Positions 47,748-56,474 are shown, counted from the stretch's first letter. The stretch: 64,000 nucleotides of DNA from an uncultured Chlorobiaceae bacterium (GCA_903915955.1 CAIWUU010000174.1:30392-94391), one strand, 5' to 3'. Made by a program: numbers and translations. The notes: generated by a model from the sequence alone, not told the origin.

Positions 47748-48833
47748 TTATGGTTGAGATTCGTGAATGACCTGATTAATAACGCCGCCGCCGAGCACTT
47801 CGGTGTCGCGGTAAAAGACCACCGCCTGCCCGGATGCAATGGCATTTTTTGGAGAATTGAACGATACAGTCACGCTCTTATGATCAAGAGGCTCAATGGT
47901 GCAGGGGCTCTCTTTGTCACGATACCTGATTTTTCCGAGAGCCTCCGTCGTGCGGCTCAGCGTTTCAATACTGATCCAGTTGAGTCCGGAGGCCACCAGG
48001 CTTCGGCTTTCAAGCGCAGATTTTTTACCGACATGGATGCGGTTATGCTCGGTGTCGAGCGCCGTGACGTAGAGCGGTACTTTTGCTGAAACACCAAGTC
48101 CGCGTCGCTGGCCGATAGTGTAGAAAGGGTAGCCACGATGCTTGCCGATGACCAGACCGCTTTCGTCAACAATATCACCATTTGCCACTTTTTCAGCAAG
48201 GCCGGGGATGGCTCCGGCAAGGTAGCTGCAATAGTCGTCCTGGGGCACAAAGCAGATCTCCTGACTCTCCTTTTTTTCTGCGGCTCGGACACCAAATGTG
48301 CGGGCCAGCGTACGCACCTCCGGTTTGGTGAGTTTGCCAAGCGGCAGGATGGTTTTTGCCAGATCGCTTTGCGAGAGCATCCAGAGGAAATAGCTCTGGT
48401 CTTTTTGCGGGTCAACCCCCTTGTAGAGGCGGTATCGTCCATCAGTGAATGATGTTGAGGCAAAGTGACCGGTGGCGATAAATTCTGCGTCAAGTATCTT
48501 CGCCCCTTCAAAAAGGCCAAACCACTTGATTTTTTTATTGCAGACCATGCAGGGGTTTGGTGTTCTTCCTCCAAGATAGTCATCATGAAAATAGTTGATG
48601 ACATCATCCCTGAACTTGCTTCTGAGGTTCAACGTAAAGACAGGGATCTGAAAATCGGGATGGTCGCTGATAACGAGTGGCGATGCCTGTATCGAAGGAG
48701 TATCATCAAGGGAGTCGAGCACTTTGATGTTCAGGCCTGTCACCTCATAGCCCTGCTTGACGAGCAGACAAGCCGTTACAGCGGAATCAACACCGCCAGA
48801 AATGCCGACAAGAATTTTTTTCTTTGCGCTCAT
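47748..48833 (-). CDS. mnmA: tRNA-specific 2-thiouridylase
   Basis: A 361-residue enzyme that thiolates U34 of tRNA-Lys, -Glu and -Gln. Start ATG 48833 gives MSAKKKILVGISGGVDSAVTA, the PP-loop. Further motifs: TPNPCMVCNKKIKW (first catalytic Cys), ATGHFAST, KDQSYFLWMLSQ and SQEICFVPQDDY (second Cys). A longer in-frame leader is rejected. Length is usual. Confidence 0.96.
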   Translation of the reverse strand: MSAKKKILVGISGGVDSAVTACLLVKQGYEVTGLNIKVLDSLDDTPSIQASPLVISDHPDFQIPVFTLNLRSKFRDDVINYFHDDYLGGRTPNPCMVCNKKIKWFGLFEGAKILDAEFIATGHFASTSFTDGRYRLYKGVDPQKDQSYFLWMLSQSDLAKTILPLGKLTKPEVRTLARTFGVRAAEKKESQEICFVPQDDYCSYLAGAIPGLAEKVANGDIVDESGLVIGKHRGYPFYTIGQRRGLGVSAKVPLYVTALDTEHNRIHVGKKSALESRSLVASGLNWISIETLSRTTEALGKIRYRDKESPCTIEPLDHKSVTVSFNSPKNAIASGQAVVFYRDTEVLGGGVINQVIHESQP

Positions 48834-49081
48834 GGGGTGAGGTTCAGGAAAAAAGATTTGGTGTGAGATAATTGCATTGTTGAATATAAACAATCCAGAT
48901 TTGGAATCAGTTTATCACTGAATGGTTAACTCGATAACCCCACGTTGATTGCGTAGTAACCAGCTCAATTTTTTCACCTTCTAAAAGAACGTTATTAATA
49001 CTTCAAGGTTTTATTTGTATAACGCCCAGCTTGTCCCTATATTTTTACAGCTACTAAAAAACCATTTAACGGGGTATGTTG

Positions 49082-49546
49082 ATGCCTTTATCAGACGCTG
49101 ATTTTACATCAATTCTTGAAGACAAGTCTAAAAAAATTGTTGGTGATATTGAGTGGCTTGAAGATGAAGATCACTCTCCTGCCCTTGAGTTCCGAGCTGA
49201 AGTAAAATCAGAAAAAGGGTGGCCTCTTTTTATCAAAGGTAGCTATAATTCTTTGGCCATGGCGTTAACCTACGCCTTAATCTTGCAGACTGATGGCCGG
49301 ATTTATGGGTTGGACTTGGGAAAAGGACATATAAACCATAGTCCACAACGTCTCCAGGTCGGTGAAAAGCACAAGCACCGATGGACAGAACAGTATCGCG
49401 ACAAGAACGCCTATATTCCTGAAGATATCACTGCTCCGGTTTCCGACCCATTGGCAGTGTGGAGTCAGTTTTGCACAGAATCTAACATTGAGCATGATGG
49501 AGAGATGAAACCGTTACCATCAACGCAGCAGGAGCTCTTTTTATGA
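49082..49546 (+). CDS. DUF6978-like protein, first gene of a two-gene accessory unit
   Basis: A 154-residue protein from ATG 49082, with GGGG at a good RBS distance (ATG 49076 is the alternative). The segment EKHKHRWTEQYRDKNAYIP and the general layout resemble proteins annotated DUF6978; no catalytic motif is evident. Its stop overlaps the start of the next gene by 4 bp (ATGA), so the two are translationally coupled. It is the first gene past mnmA and probably opens an accessory region. Function unknown. Confidence 0.65.
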   Translation: MPLSDADFTSILEDKSKKIVGDIEWLEDEDHSPALEFRAEVKSEKGWPLFIKGSYNSLAMALTYALILQTDGRIYGLDLGKGHINHSPQRLQVGEKHKHRWTEQYRDKNAYIPEDITAPVSDPLAVWSQFCTESNIEHDGEMKPLPSTQQELFL

Positions 49547-50328
49547 CCGATCTAACGATATGTGACAGCTTAAAATCCGGTATTAGTGAGTTATTTACCT
49601 GTACTGAACATGGAGATTTTCAGCGAATCCGGACTCCCTTTCTTTACCCGGATGGAGACAATATTGACCTTTTCTGCAAAACCGATGGGGATACAGTCAC
49701 GATAACTGATCTTGCGGAAACGGTGCGCTGGCTCCATGCACAGTCTGCATCATCTTCCAAGCGATCAACAAAGCAGCGACAGCTTATCGAAGACACTTGC
49801 CTTACTCACGGTGTTGAGCTCTATCGGGGGATGATTCTTGGACGTTGTCGCCCGGGCGATTCATTTGCCATGGTTGTTACACGGGTTGCTCAAGCAGCCG
49901 TCAGAGTTTCTGACCTCTGGTTTACCTTTAAAACACGGACGGTCGAGTCCATCACTGATGAGGTTGCAGATTGCCTCGCTGACAAAAAGCTGCCATTTAC
50001 CCGTTTTGAAAAACTTGCAGGAAGATCTGGCCGGGCATGGGCTATTGATTTTCACGTAAGATCTCCATTTCGCAGTTCCCTTGTTTCTGTCTTAAAAACA
50101 TCGAACCGTTCTTCAGCTCGACCAATTGTTGAGCATACCGTTGCTGCATGGTATGATCTGAATCATTTAGCCGCTGGGCCGGAAGGATTAAATTTTATAT
50201 CACTGTTTGACGACACATCTGATGTCTGGAGTGATGAAGACTTCAAGCTGGTAGAGCCATTGTCAATAATTTCGCGTTGGTCACGACCGGATGAGTTTGT
50301 CAATATTTTATCTGAGGTGGCGAGCTGA
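49543..50328 (+). CDS. DUF1828/DUF1829 protein
   Basis: A 261-residue protein. The N-terminal half has the DUF1828 layout (RIRTPFLYPDGDNIDLFCKT and TITDLAETVRWL) and the C-terminal half the DUF1829 layout with a possible nuclease-like core (RAWAIDFHVRS). These families are often found near mobile or defence genes in Lactobacillus and other bacteria, but have no proven function as far as I know. Coupled to the preceding gene by ATGA overlap. Confidence 0.75.
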   Translation: MTDLTICDSLKSGISELFTCTEHGDFQRIRTPFLYPDGDNIDLFCKTDGDTVTITDLAETVRWLHAQSASSSKRSTKQRQLIEDTCLTHGVELYRGMILGRCRPGDSFAMVVTRVAQAAVRVSDLWFTFKTRTVESITDEVADCLADKKLPFTRFEKLAGRSGRAWAIDFHVRSPFRSSLVSVLKTSNRSSARPIVEHTVAAWYDLNHLAAGPEGLNFISLFDDTSDVWSDEDFKLVEPLSIISRWSRPDEFVNILSEVAS

Positions 50329-50386
50329 GCGCACTATTCCGTCTTCATCCCTCGATTGATCAGATTGCTCATCTGAATACGTCGTA

Positions 50387-50636
50387 CTACGGGTAGAATT
50401 TTTGGAAAATGTCTTTGCGATGCCCAACCGTTAAAACTGAATAACCAGCCTGTCATCCTCTATGGAATATATAATCCTGTAGTCGCCCTTACGGATTCAA
50501 CAGGTTTGCAATGAGCCTCGAATCTTTTTACTGCCAAGTGGCAATGGATTAACTGCCAGAGCATTAACAGCCTTCAAAATTTCGGGAATAACCTGCTTGG
50601 CAAGTTTTTGCAACTCTTTAACAGCTTATTTTTCAA
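50387..50636 (-). pseudogene. RelE/ParE-type toxin remnant
   Basis: Reading the minus strand gives a RelE-like protein in pieces: AVKELQKLAKQVIPEILKAV, then an in-frame TGA after GSLQTC, then IRKGDYRIIYSIEDDRLVIQ. A one-base frameshift leads to LTVGHRKDIFQKFYP and stop TAG at 50387. The start region also needs a one-base correction (SIQLKNK/AVKEL), and no start codon is present. At least two frameshifts and one stop make it non-functional. The antitoxin gene upstream remains intact. Confidence 0.85.
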
Positions 50637-50643
50637 CTGAATA

Positions 50644-50844
50644 CTATAGCAAGCCATTTTTTTTCAGCTCTTCAACAACCTGTTCGTGAGAGATTGTCGG
50701 CTCATCCTTGCGTTCAGCAACAGAGGCCAAATCTTCAAGATCTTCAAGTAACTCATAAAAATCGTTTAACGGGAGAATCACCGATTTCTTGACCCCGTTT
50801 CTATCGGTCACATATTCCGCATGCATGTCCTCAACGTTTAACAT
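50644..50844 (-). CDS. RelB/Phd-like antitoxin
   Basis: A 66-residue acidic protein (MLNVEDMHAEYVTDRNGVKK, then VILPLNDFYELLEDLEDLAS, ends KKNGLL). Its beta-strand start and acidic toxin-binding C-terminal helix match Phd/YefM/RelB-type antitoxins. It directly precedes the decayed RelE toxin, so it is the surviving half of a toxin-antitoxin pair. Confidence 0.78.
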   Translation of the reverse strand: MLNVEDMHAEYVTDRNGVKKSVILPLNDFYELLEDLEDLASVAERKDEPTISHEQVVEELKKNGLL

Positions 50845-51230
50845 GGGTAAGCATTTGAAATGTTTGAAAATACGCTACCGCACCAGTGCCTGCCGTTAAT
50901 CATGGATCCATACCCCGCAATATAGAACAATTCAGAATCAGTTTATCACCGAACAATTACTACAGAATCGCACATTAATCAACATTTTATCAGATAGAGC
51001 CAGAGAAAGGCATTTGTCACCCCATATTTTCCCCTCGTTCAAGCGCTCGAAAAGCGGCTGAAGATCAATTCACGATCGGCATTGCTTTTTGCCAGAGTCC
51101 TGCGACTATGCAGCCATTGCCCAAAAGCACTCCAAAGCACCGCTTTTACAGTTGAATACCTGAGAGCCAAGAGGCCAAGCCCAAAGGGTATGAAGCGCAA
51201 GTGGGAAGCCAAATGACCTTGATTGTTCAT
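50845..51230. other. 386-bp spacer with open but unassigned reading on both strands
   Basis: Between the antitoxin and the UDG-like gene. From about 51040 to 51230 both strands are open for roughly 63 codons (plus strand: LEKRLKINSRSALLF, then RPSPKGMKRKWEAK and stop). The plus frame has no ATG near its beginning and no recognisable domain. It may be a decayed fragment. Confidence 0.4.
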
Positions 51231-52010
51231 TTACAGAAGATTTGGTGCTACGTTTTTCACCCATGATTCATGTAAATCCGCCCACTTTGCAGAATGGGAA
51301 CCGAGTTTTGCCGCCTGACGAGGATGAACAAGTGGCAAAAGTTGCATATCACGGCCGGCAATTCGAATATCATGGAGCAGATCATACTGGTCAAATGAAT
51401 CACCGTAGTCACTGAGTTTTGACTTCGATCCGAAATACTTTGTGAACCATTGCAAAGGCTGATCACCAAGTGTGATAAATATATCTGGAGACGCTTCAGA
51501 TACTTCTCCAGCAATTTCTGCCCTGCGCTGCTCATTCGCAAGTGTTGGGGGAACCGGTGGCCAATAATAGTGCGGTAAATTCAGTTTTTCTTTTTGAACA
51601 TCGTATTTGGAAGCCAGCGCTGCTTTCTGCCGGTCATTCATGCAACTATAAGGCACCAGATCGCAAAGCCAGACATCAGAGCGCTTCAGTTGTAATGGGT
51701 CAAGAAACATCTTGTCGAGAGCTTTACCTGAAGGGCCATTTAAATTTTTTCCAGGCGGTAAAAGTTTTCCGGCACCAGGAGTCACTGGAATCTTTGCAAT
51801 GATATCACACTCTCCTTCACCGCGCCAAAATATTTCAGGTTCTGAGGCAACTGCAAGAGCTCTCACGATTGGCCGACCATCTTCACCAACCCAGCGAGCA
51901 TGAACAGCACTGGCATAAACGCCAAGAATAAAAACCCGCTTTGGATTGCGATCTGATTGTGCCAACGACACAATCGGTTGTCCAAATGGAAACGTCTTGA
52001 TTTGTTGCAT
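51231..52010 (-). CDS. Uracil-DNA-glycosylase-fold protein
   Basis: A 259-residue protein from ATG 52010 (AAGG about 6 bp upstream; a GTG start is possible at 52016). UDG-fold landmarks, numbered from the GTG: ILGVYASA (30-37), DVWLCDLVPYS (114-124), ITLGD (181-185) and PLVHPRQAAKL (228-238), corresponding to the water-activating loop, middle strand and His-Pro loop of the superfamily. Sequence outside these is divergent. It is the third gene of a minus-strand operon after an HNH nuclease and an HD-HSP90-type ATPase. Action on uracil or on modified phage bases is inference. Confidence 0.7.
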   Translation of the reverse strand: MQQIKTFPFGQPIVSLAQSDRNPKRVFILGVYASAVHARWVGEDGRPIVRALAVASEPEIFWRGEGECDIIAKIPVTPGAGKLLPPGKNLNGPSGKALDKMFLDPLQLKRSDVWLCDLVPYSCMNDRQKAALASKYDVQKEKLNLPHYYWPPVPPTLANEQRRAEIAGEVSEASPDIFITLGDQPLQWFTKYFGSKSKLSDYGDSFDQYDLLHDIRIAGRDMQLLPLVHPRQAAKLGSHSAKWADLHESWVKNVAPNLL

Positions 52011-52055
52011 AATCACCTTATAGCTTTTATGTTATTGTACTGATATCTGTTATAA

Positions 52056-52871
52056 TCAATAGTTGCGACCGCCAATGCGACCAATGAGAATGTTTCGATC
52101 AGCCTCATCATTGCGAATGTGCATCTTTCGATGACAGTTTGGACACAATGCAACAACATTATCAATCGAGTCAACTCCACCGTGTGACAACCACTCTACA
52201 TGATGTGATTCCAAATAAGGCTCATTATTTACCGAGAGAAACGGAGCTTCCTCTTTGCATAGATCGCACACTCCATTAGCAAGTTTTTTTGCTGATGCTG
52301 CAACGTAACTATTTCTTATAAATGCAGTTCCGGTTAACGTCACCTTACGAGCGACAGCATCTGACATTGCTGCCCGTCTAAAGAGTTCACTTTCCGGGAG
52401 GGTAGATGCTCGCCTTTCATTTTCAGCAAGCCATGATACTAAAGTTTCTCTATCAGCATTCTCAGGAGCCTCTGACATGGCTTGTGGCACAGGCGTTTCA
52501 ATTGCGAGTCTTGTCGTCCCGGGTTTTCTGGCATAGTGATAGACAGCCTTTTTAACTATTTCAAAATCATCAACTCGCCAAAATGGTTCAGGATGTGTTT
52601 TTCCTCGATGATTTTCACCGGCACACTCTGCTCCACATAAATCTCGCATGAAAGAATACATCTCAATAGCTGTTCCCGCCAGAGCGATCTCATACTTATT
52701 AAGTCTCGTAAAAGGCTTAACGTATATTCTACCACTACCACCGGTAAAAGACATATTTTTTGTAATTTCAGATTGCTGCTCAAATTCGATGCGCACAAAA
52801 CCTGAATCAGACTCAGAATTTACTTCTGCCTCAAGAGCTTTCAGTTGCTTTTTCACTTGATCTACTTGCAT
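52056..52871 (-). CDS. HNH endonuclease with N-terminal unknown domain
   Basis: A 271-residue protein (ATG 52871, RBS AAAGGA). Residues 200-252 form a zinc HNH domain: CDLCKEE (CxxC), SHHVEWLSHGGVDSIDN and LCPNCHRKMH (CxxC). The N-terminal ~170 residues include a beta-rich segment (GSGRIYVKPFTRLNK) and EPFWRVDDFEIVKKAVYHY, with no family I can name. Spacing of 45 bp to the UDG-like gene and 70 bp from the ATPase gene supports one operon. It probably cuts DNA; its target is unknown. Confidence 0.82.
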   Translation of the reverse strand: MQVDQVKKQLKALEAEVNSESDSGFVRIEFEQQSEITKNMSFTGGSGRIYVKPFTRLNKYEIALAGTAIEMYSFMRDLCGAECAGENHRGKTHPEPFWRVDDFEIVKKAVYHYARKPGTTRLAIETPVPQAMSEAPENADRETLVSWLAENERRASTLPESELFRRAAMSDAVARKVTLTGTAFIRNSYVAASAKKLANGVCDLCKEEAPFLSVNNEPYLESHHVEWLSHGGVDSIDNVVALCPNCHRKMHIRNDEADRNILIGRIGGRNY

Positions 52872-52941
52872 CAATATCCTTTGTCAAATATTTCTGAAGC
52901 GTAACAGAATCCTCTTCAAGCAGCACCGCGCATAATAATAT

Positions 52942-55900
52942 TCACTCTCCAGTCACCCATTTGGAGCCTGTGCGTTTCATCTCCTGCCACGCCTCGATAT
53001 GACGTTTCAATTCAGGATGCTTGCATCCATCAGCAATCAGCGCTTCCCGTGCAGCGGGATCAAACGGAATTGCCCTCGCGCCGAGGCATTCGTGCCAGAC
53101 TTTGGCAATCAATGACTCTGGTTTACGCTCCACTTGTTTTGTATGAAATTCAGCTATAAAAATAAATGGAACATTCGCTATAGCATCACACTGTGCCTCA
53201 ATTTTTTCCAGTAAAGGCTGTAACGGAAAAGTTTGTTCAATATCACTTGTATTACCTTCAAATCGATAGCGACCAGTAACAGCGTCTTTTTTATTCCAAA
53301 AAACACCATTCTGTTTGCGTAAATCAAGTTCATAAGATGATGATAAAAGAACATTAGATGCTTGAACCTCATGCCCCAAAGCAGAAAATCCACAACGAGG
53401 AAAGTTATTAAACCAAGTTGGCACCAATTGTTCCGCCATATTCATATCCTCATCATCGAAAATCTTAATAAGACATGACCAATTAGTGCAAGCTGTTTTA
53501 GTAAAATCTCCTAACTCTTTGTTAATAAATACAGAATCAGCAGAAATATTTTTTAGCTCGTGAATACTTATAACACCATAAACTAAGCATTTCTCCGTTT
53601 TGAGAAGTGAGTATAACCACGGATCTGCAGGAACGAATACACATGATGTTGCACAACATCTCAACAATCCTTCTGAGAAGAAAAAAGAATCCAAATTCGA
53701 TGTATATGGAAAAGAAGGTTCAATCAATACATCAGGTATTTCCAATTTTTGACTAAGTGGATGTCTTTTAATATTTGAAATTGCATCGCCACAAGATGTT
53801 GGCCCACAAACAAGCGCGTGTGCGATGAAAGAGAGTATAACGTCGCGAGTTAACTTATCAATGAACGGAAGTGTTTGCTGTGATAGTTCATACCGCTGTA
53901 TGGTAAGCGGCAATTGAGCTGTCTTATCTTTTATAGCCACACAAGGTACTTTTAATGAGATATCTTTTTCAGGCCATTCAAAAAGAGGTTTTTGCCATGA
54001 TAAACCACCTCTATCTCTTATTGACCGAAATAATAATGATTGTGGCTCAAGTATCACTATTCCATTGCATGAAAGTGGGGGGGCAAATCCAAATGTCCAA
54101 TATACCTCATCGAATCCAGCAAGAGGAAGCACAAACCAATCTGCAGCATCTTGACTCTCAATTGGAAGAACATATCGTTGATTTAACCACATAGTCTTTG
54201 AATTCCTAACAACATGCCTTGCTACTTTAGGGCAATTCCAGCAAAACCAATCTGTAACATCTGCATTAACAGAAGTTTCTTTACACCCAAGATTTATAGC
54301 AGTTTCACTGCTTATCTCCACTTCCACCGTTGTCCCTATGAGCAAGTTATCAACTCGCTGTATTTCGATAAGCTGACTGTCAGCCGACGCAACAATCATA
54401 TATCCTTCGCTCTTGTCAACAGTGGCATGTCGCGTCCACAAGCGAAATGAATGACCGAGAAGAAAAACGGCAAAAGCCCCAATTCCGAATCGTCCGGCAC
54501 GCGCCACTCGCGGCTTACCATCGTCATCAACAAACTCTTTTATCCACTCCTCACTGTTGCGGAACGATGCACCAGCACGCAAAAAGTAGTTCTTGATCGT
54601 ATCACTTGTCATACCAATGCCTCTATCCCGAACACGGAGAAACCATGTGCCGTTTTCCCGTTCGATAAACTCAATCAGGACATCACTATCTTGTTCAGGA
54701 AGATCAAGCGATTCGAGAGCAACGTCATGAGCTTTAGACCAAGCATCCAATTCGCACACTGCATCAACGGCATTTTGCATCAACTCACGCACTCCCACAC
54801 TCGGATTTTTTCCATACAGTGGTTCAACCAACAAGGTGAGCAGGTTCGGGTCTACACGAAATCCCGTCCGCTCCGGTACGTATGGCAGATTTTCACGGAA
54901 AGCAGTGTCATGCAAATTCGAGTAAACCCGCCGAATGGCAAGGTTAAGCAGATCAAGTCCAAGGTCGCTCCTTGTGCCATAAACTTCATCCAAAACGGCG
55001 GTTGAATGATCCATCTCGGCTTGCATATCTTTCAAAAGCTCCTGAAGCTGGAGATATAACGACAGGCAGATATCTGCGCTGACCGTAACCATCTTGCCAC
55101 GAGGATCAGTCGCCGGACCAATGTGCAGCACGGCAAGGTGCTTCTGCCATTCCTGCACTGAAAAAGGACTCTGGGGATTCCTGAGTTGGAGAAGAACAGC
55201 CGGAGCACGCTGTCGGTCAATTTGAAAGTAATCGGCAACGCGCAGCAGTGCCATGGGATAGAGTACTGCGGTGCCCATTGGTCTCGGCGTTCCGGGATAT
55301 TTCCAGTCCAGACAGGATTTGCACGGTCGAAGATTCATGCCGTGCGATCGTGCCGTGAGGCCGATCAAATCCGCCAAACGACTCAAATGGTGTCCTTTTT
55401 CTATACCCATTGCCGGAAACTGATGCTCACCAGAGCCAACTGGCAACCCTGGAAAACCATAGATTGCTATTTCATGAGCAAGCCGCGCATGGTGGCGACG
55501 GATAAACTCACCAATGATCAGGTAATGGTTACCCACGATTTCATCTGGAAACTGATCGAATTTCCAGACACGCGCCTCCTTCTCACCAATAATTTTAGCT
55601 AAATCACGTTCGCTGAATCGCTTTGCCTCACGAACATACTCCTCCCACAACTCAGGCCAAAGGCGATCGGCAGCATGGTCTTCGTGAGCATCTTTGAACC
55701 ACGAGAGTGGCTGAAATCGAGAATCAGGGCTGACAAGTTCCCTGAATCCATCCTCACGCAAGTGCATTGCAATGTCATGCAAAAGGGTAGCACCGATAAT
55801 CACTGCGGCATCGGCATCGCAGAGCAAACGAGGAATGGTGTCATTTTTACTCTTTTCCAAAACCGCCTTGGGCACCAGCTCTCCTTCGAATTGCAACACA

Positions 55901-56064
55901 CGGTTGACGTGATCAATACCGTGATCAGTGTAATCGGGAAAGAACGGGAGTTTATTGTCCGAAAGTATATTTCCAATCTGGTCAGCAAGTGCATGTACAG
56001 GTGCCTGAAGATCGCTCCCTTCCAGTAACAGCTTCAGCAATTTTGGAAATTCAATTTTAGCCAT
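52942..56064 (-). CDS. HD-domain plus HSP90-like (GHKL) ATPase protein
   Basis: A 1040-residue protein. The N-terminal ~300 residues are an HD-type metal phosphohydrolase fold: H48/H52 in DHGIDHVNR, H96-D97 in LLHDIAMH, H191-H192 in RRHHARL and D278 in VADYF. Residues ~400-580 are an HSP90-type ATPase: N-box E427...N431...D434 (ELMQNAVDA), G1 DRGIGM (480-485), G2 GRFGIGA (524-530) and GTTVEVEI (577-584). The C-terminal ~450 residues are unassigned. Fusion of HD and HSP90-like ATPase domains is known to me from computational surveys of bacterial conflict systems. A defence role is inferred. First gene of an operon with HNH and UDG-like genes. Confidence 0.85.
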   Translation of the reverse strand: MAKIEFPKLLKLLLEGSDLQAPVHALADQIGNILSDNKLPFFPDYTDHGIDHVNRVLQFEGELVPKAVLEKSKNDTIPRLLCDADAAVIIGATLLHDIAMHLREDGFRELVSPDSRFQPLSWFKDAHEDHAADRLWPELWEEYVREAKRFSERDLAKIIGEKEARVWKFDQFPDEIVGNHYLIIGEFIRRHHARLAHEIAIYGFPGLPVGSGEHQFPAMGIEKGHHLSRLADLIGLTARSHGMNLRPCKSCLDWKYPGTPRPMGTAVLYPMALLRVADYFQIDRQRAPAVLLQLRNPQSPFSVQEWQKHLAVLHIGPATDPRGKMVTVSADICLSLYLQLQELLKDMQAEMDHSTAVLDEVYGTRSDLGLDLLNLAIRRVYSNLHDTAFRENLPYVPERTGFRVDPNLLTLLVEPLYGKNPSVGVRELMQNAVDAVCELDAWSKAHDVALESLDLPEQDSDVLIEFIERENGTWFLRVRDRGIGMTSDTIKNYFLRAGASFRNSEEWIKEFVDDDGKPRVARAGRFGIGAFAVFLLGHSFRLWTRHATVDKSEGYMIVASADSQLIEIQRVDNLLIGTTVEVEISSETAINLGCKETSVNADVTDWFCWNCPKVARHVVRNSKTMWLNQRYVLPIESQDAADWFVLPLAGFDEVYWTFGFAPPLSCNGIVILEPQSLLFRSIRDRGGLSWQKPLFEWPEKDISLKVPCVAIKDKTAQLPLTIQRYELSQQTLPFIDKLTRDVILSFIAHALVCGPTSCGDAISNIKRHPLSQKLEIPDVLIEPSFPYTSNLDSFFFSEGLLRCCATSCVFVPADPWLYSLLKTEKCLVYGVISIHELKNISADSVFINKELGDFTKTACTNWSCLIKIFDDEDMNMAEQLVPTWFNNFPRCGFSALGHEVQASNVLLSSSYELDLRKQNGVFWNKKDAVTGRYRFEGNTSDIEQTFPLQPLLEKIEAQCDAIANVPFIFIAEFHTKQVERKPESLIAKVWHECLGARAIPFDPAAREALIADGCKHPELKRHIEAWQEMKRTGSKWVTGE

Positions 56065-56076
56065 GATTTTCTTGAG

Positions 56077-56166
56077 CTAACATTTTAAATCTGAAGGAAG
56101 CAAGCGCCAACCAGCGGCTTCAAGCAGCTTGTTGATTTTGATGCGGGCAACGGTCTTTTTAGCCAT
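56077..56166 (-). pseudogene. N-terminal remnant of a type I restriction subunit (HsdR-like)
   Basis: A 29-codon frame reading MAKKTVARIKINKLLEAAGW, then RLLPSDLKC and stop. The KINKLLEAAGW start is typical of the N-terminus of HsdR/DEAD-box type I restriction proteins, which are ~1000 residues. Nothing more follows: the HD-HSP90-like gene begins 12 bp downstream. It looks like a recombination scar where an hsdR gene was lost or replaced. Confidence 0.55.
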
Positions 56167-56241
56167 TCGTTCTGAGTTTAATCTTCTCGAACAATAACAA
56201 ATTCAGTATAAAATATTTCAGTGTTGGTGTGCAGGCTGATT

Positions 56242-56395
56242 TTAAGCTGCCTGACGCTTTTTGTCATTATACAGTTCAAGGCGGGCAGGGCGGATAGCCG
56301 CAGCAGGACGCATAAGGGCTGCCATTCCATGCAGCGACAAGCTCTTCCGTTGTTACATTCAGTTTAGGCTCAAGGGCAAGATGGTAGTGCATCAT
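56242..56395 (-). pseudogene. Degenerate small gene, frameshifted
   Basis: Minus-strand reading gives MHYHLALEPKLNVTTEELVA-AWN in one frame, then after a shift AAAIRPARLELYNDKKRQAA and stop. Neither part alone makes a plausible protein, and the parent family is not recognised. It appears to be a decayed accessory gene. Confidence 0.4.
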
Positions 56396-56425
56396 AAAAA
56401 AGCGTTTGTTTCTTTAGAAAGCATT

Positions 56426-56474
56426 TATAACCGATTGAGCACAGGTTTCGGCAAGCGAAGCAAAATAGTTTTCT
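56426..56474 (-). pseudogene. Decayed second copy of the CopG/BrnA-like antitoxin
   Basis: Stretch 56426-56474 matches 56604-56652 closely (ccgattgagcacagg versus cggttgagcatagg, then gcaagcgaagcaaaat versus gcaaacgaagcgaaat). The latter encodes the ISLRLPEPMLNRLK segment of the intact antitoxin. No complete frame surrounds the copy. A partial duplication or a relic of a second, related TA locus. Confidence 0.65.

Noticed and set aside
51039-51230. 63-codon minus-strand ORF upstream of no clear gene
   Set aside because: No start context or family; kept only as a spacer note.
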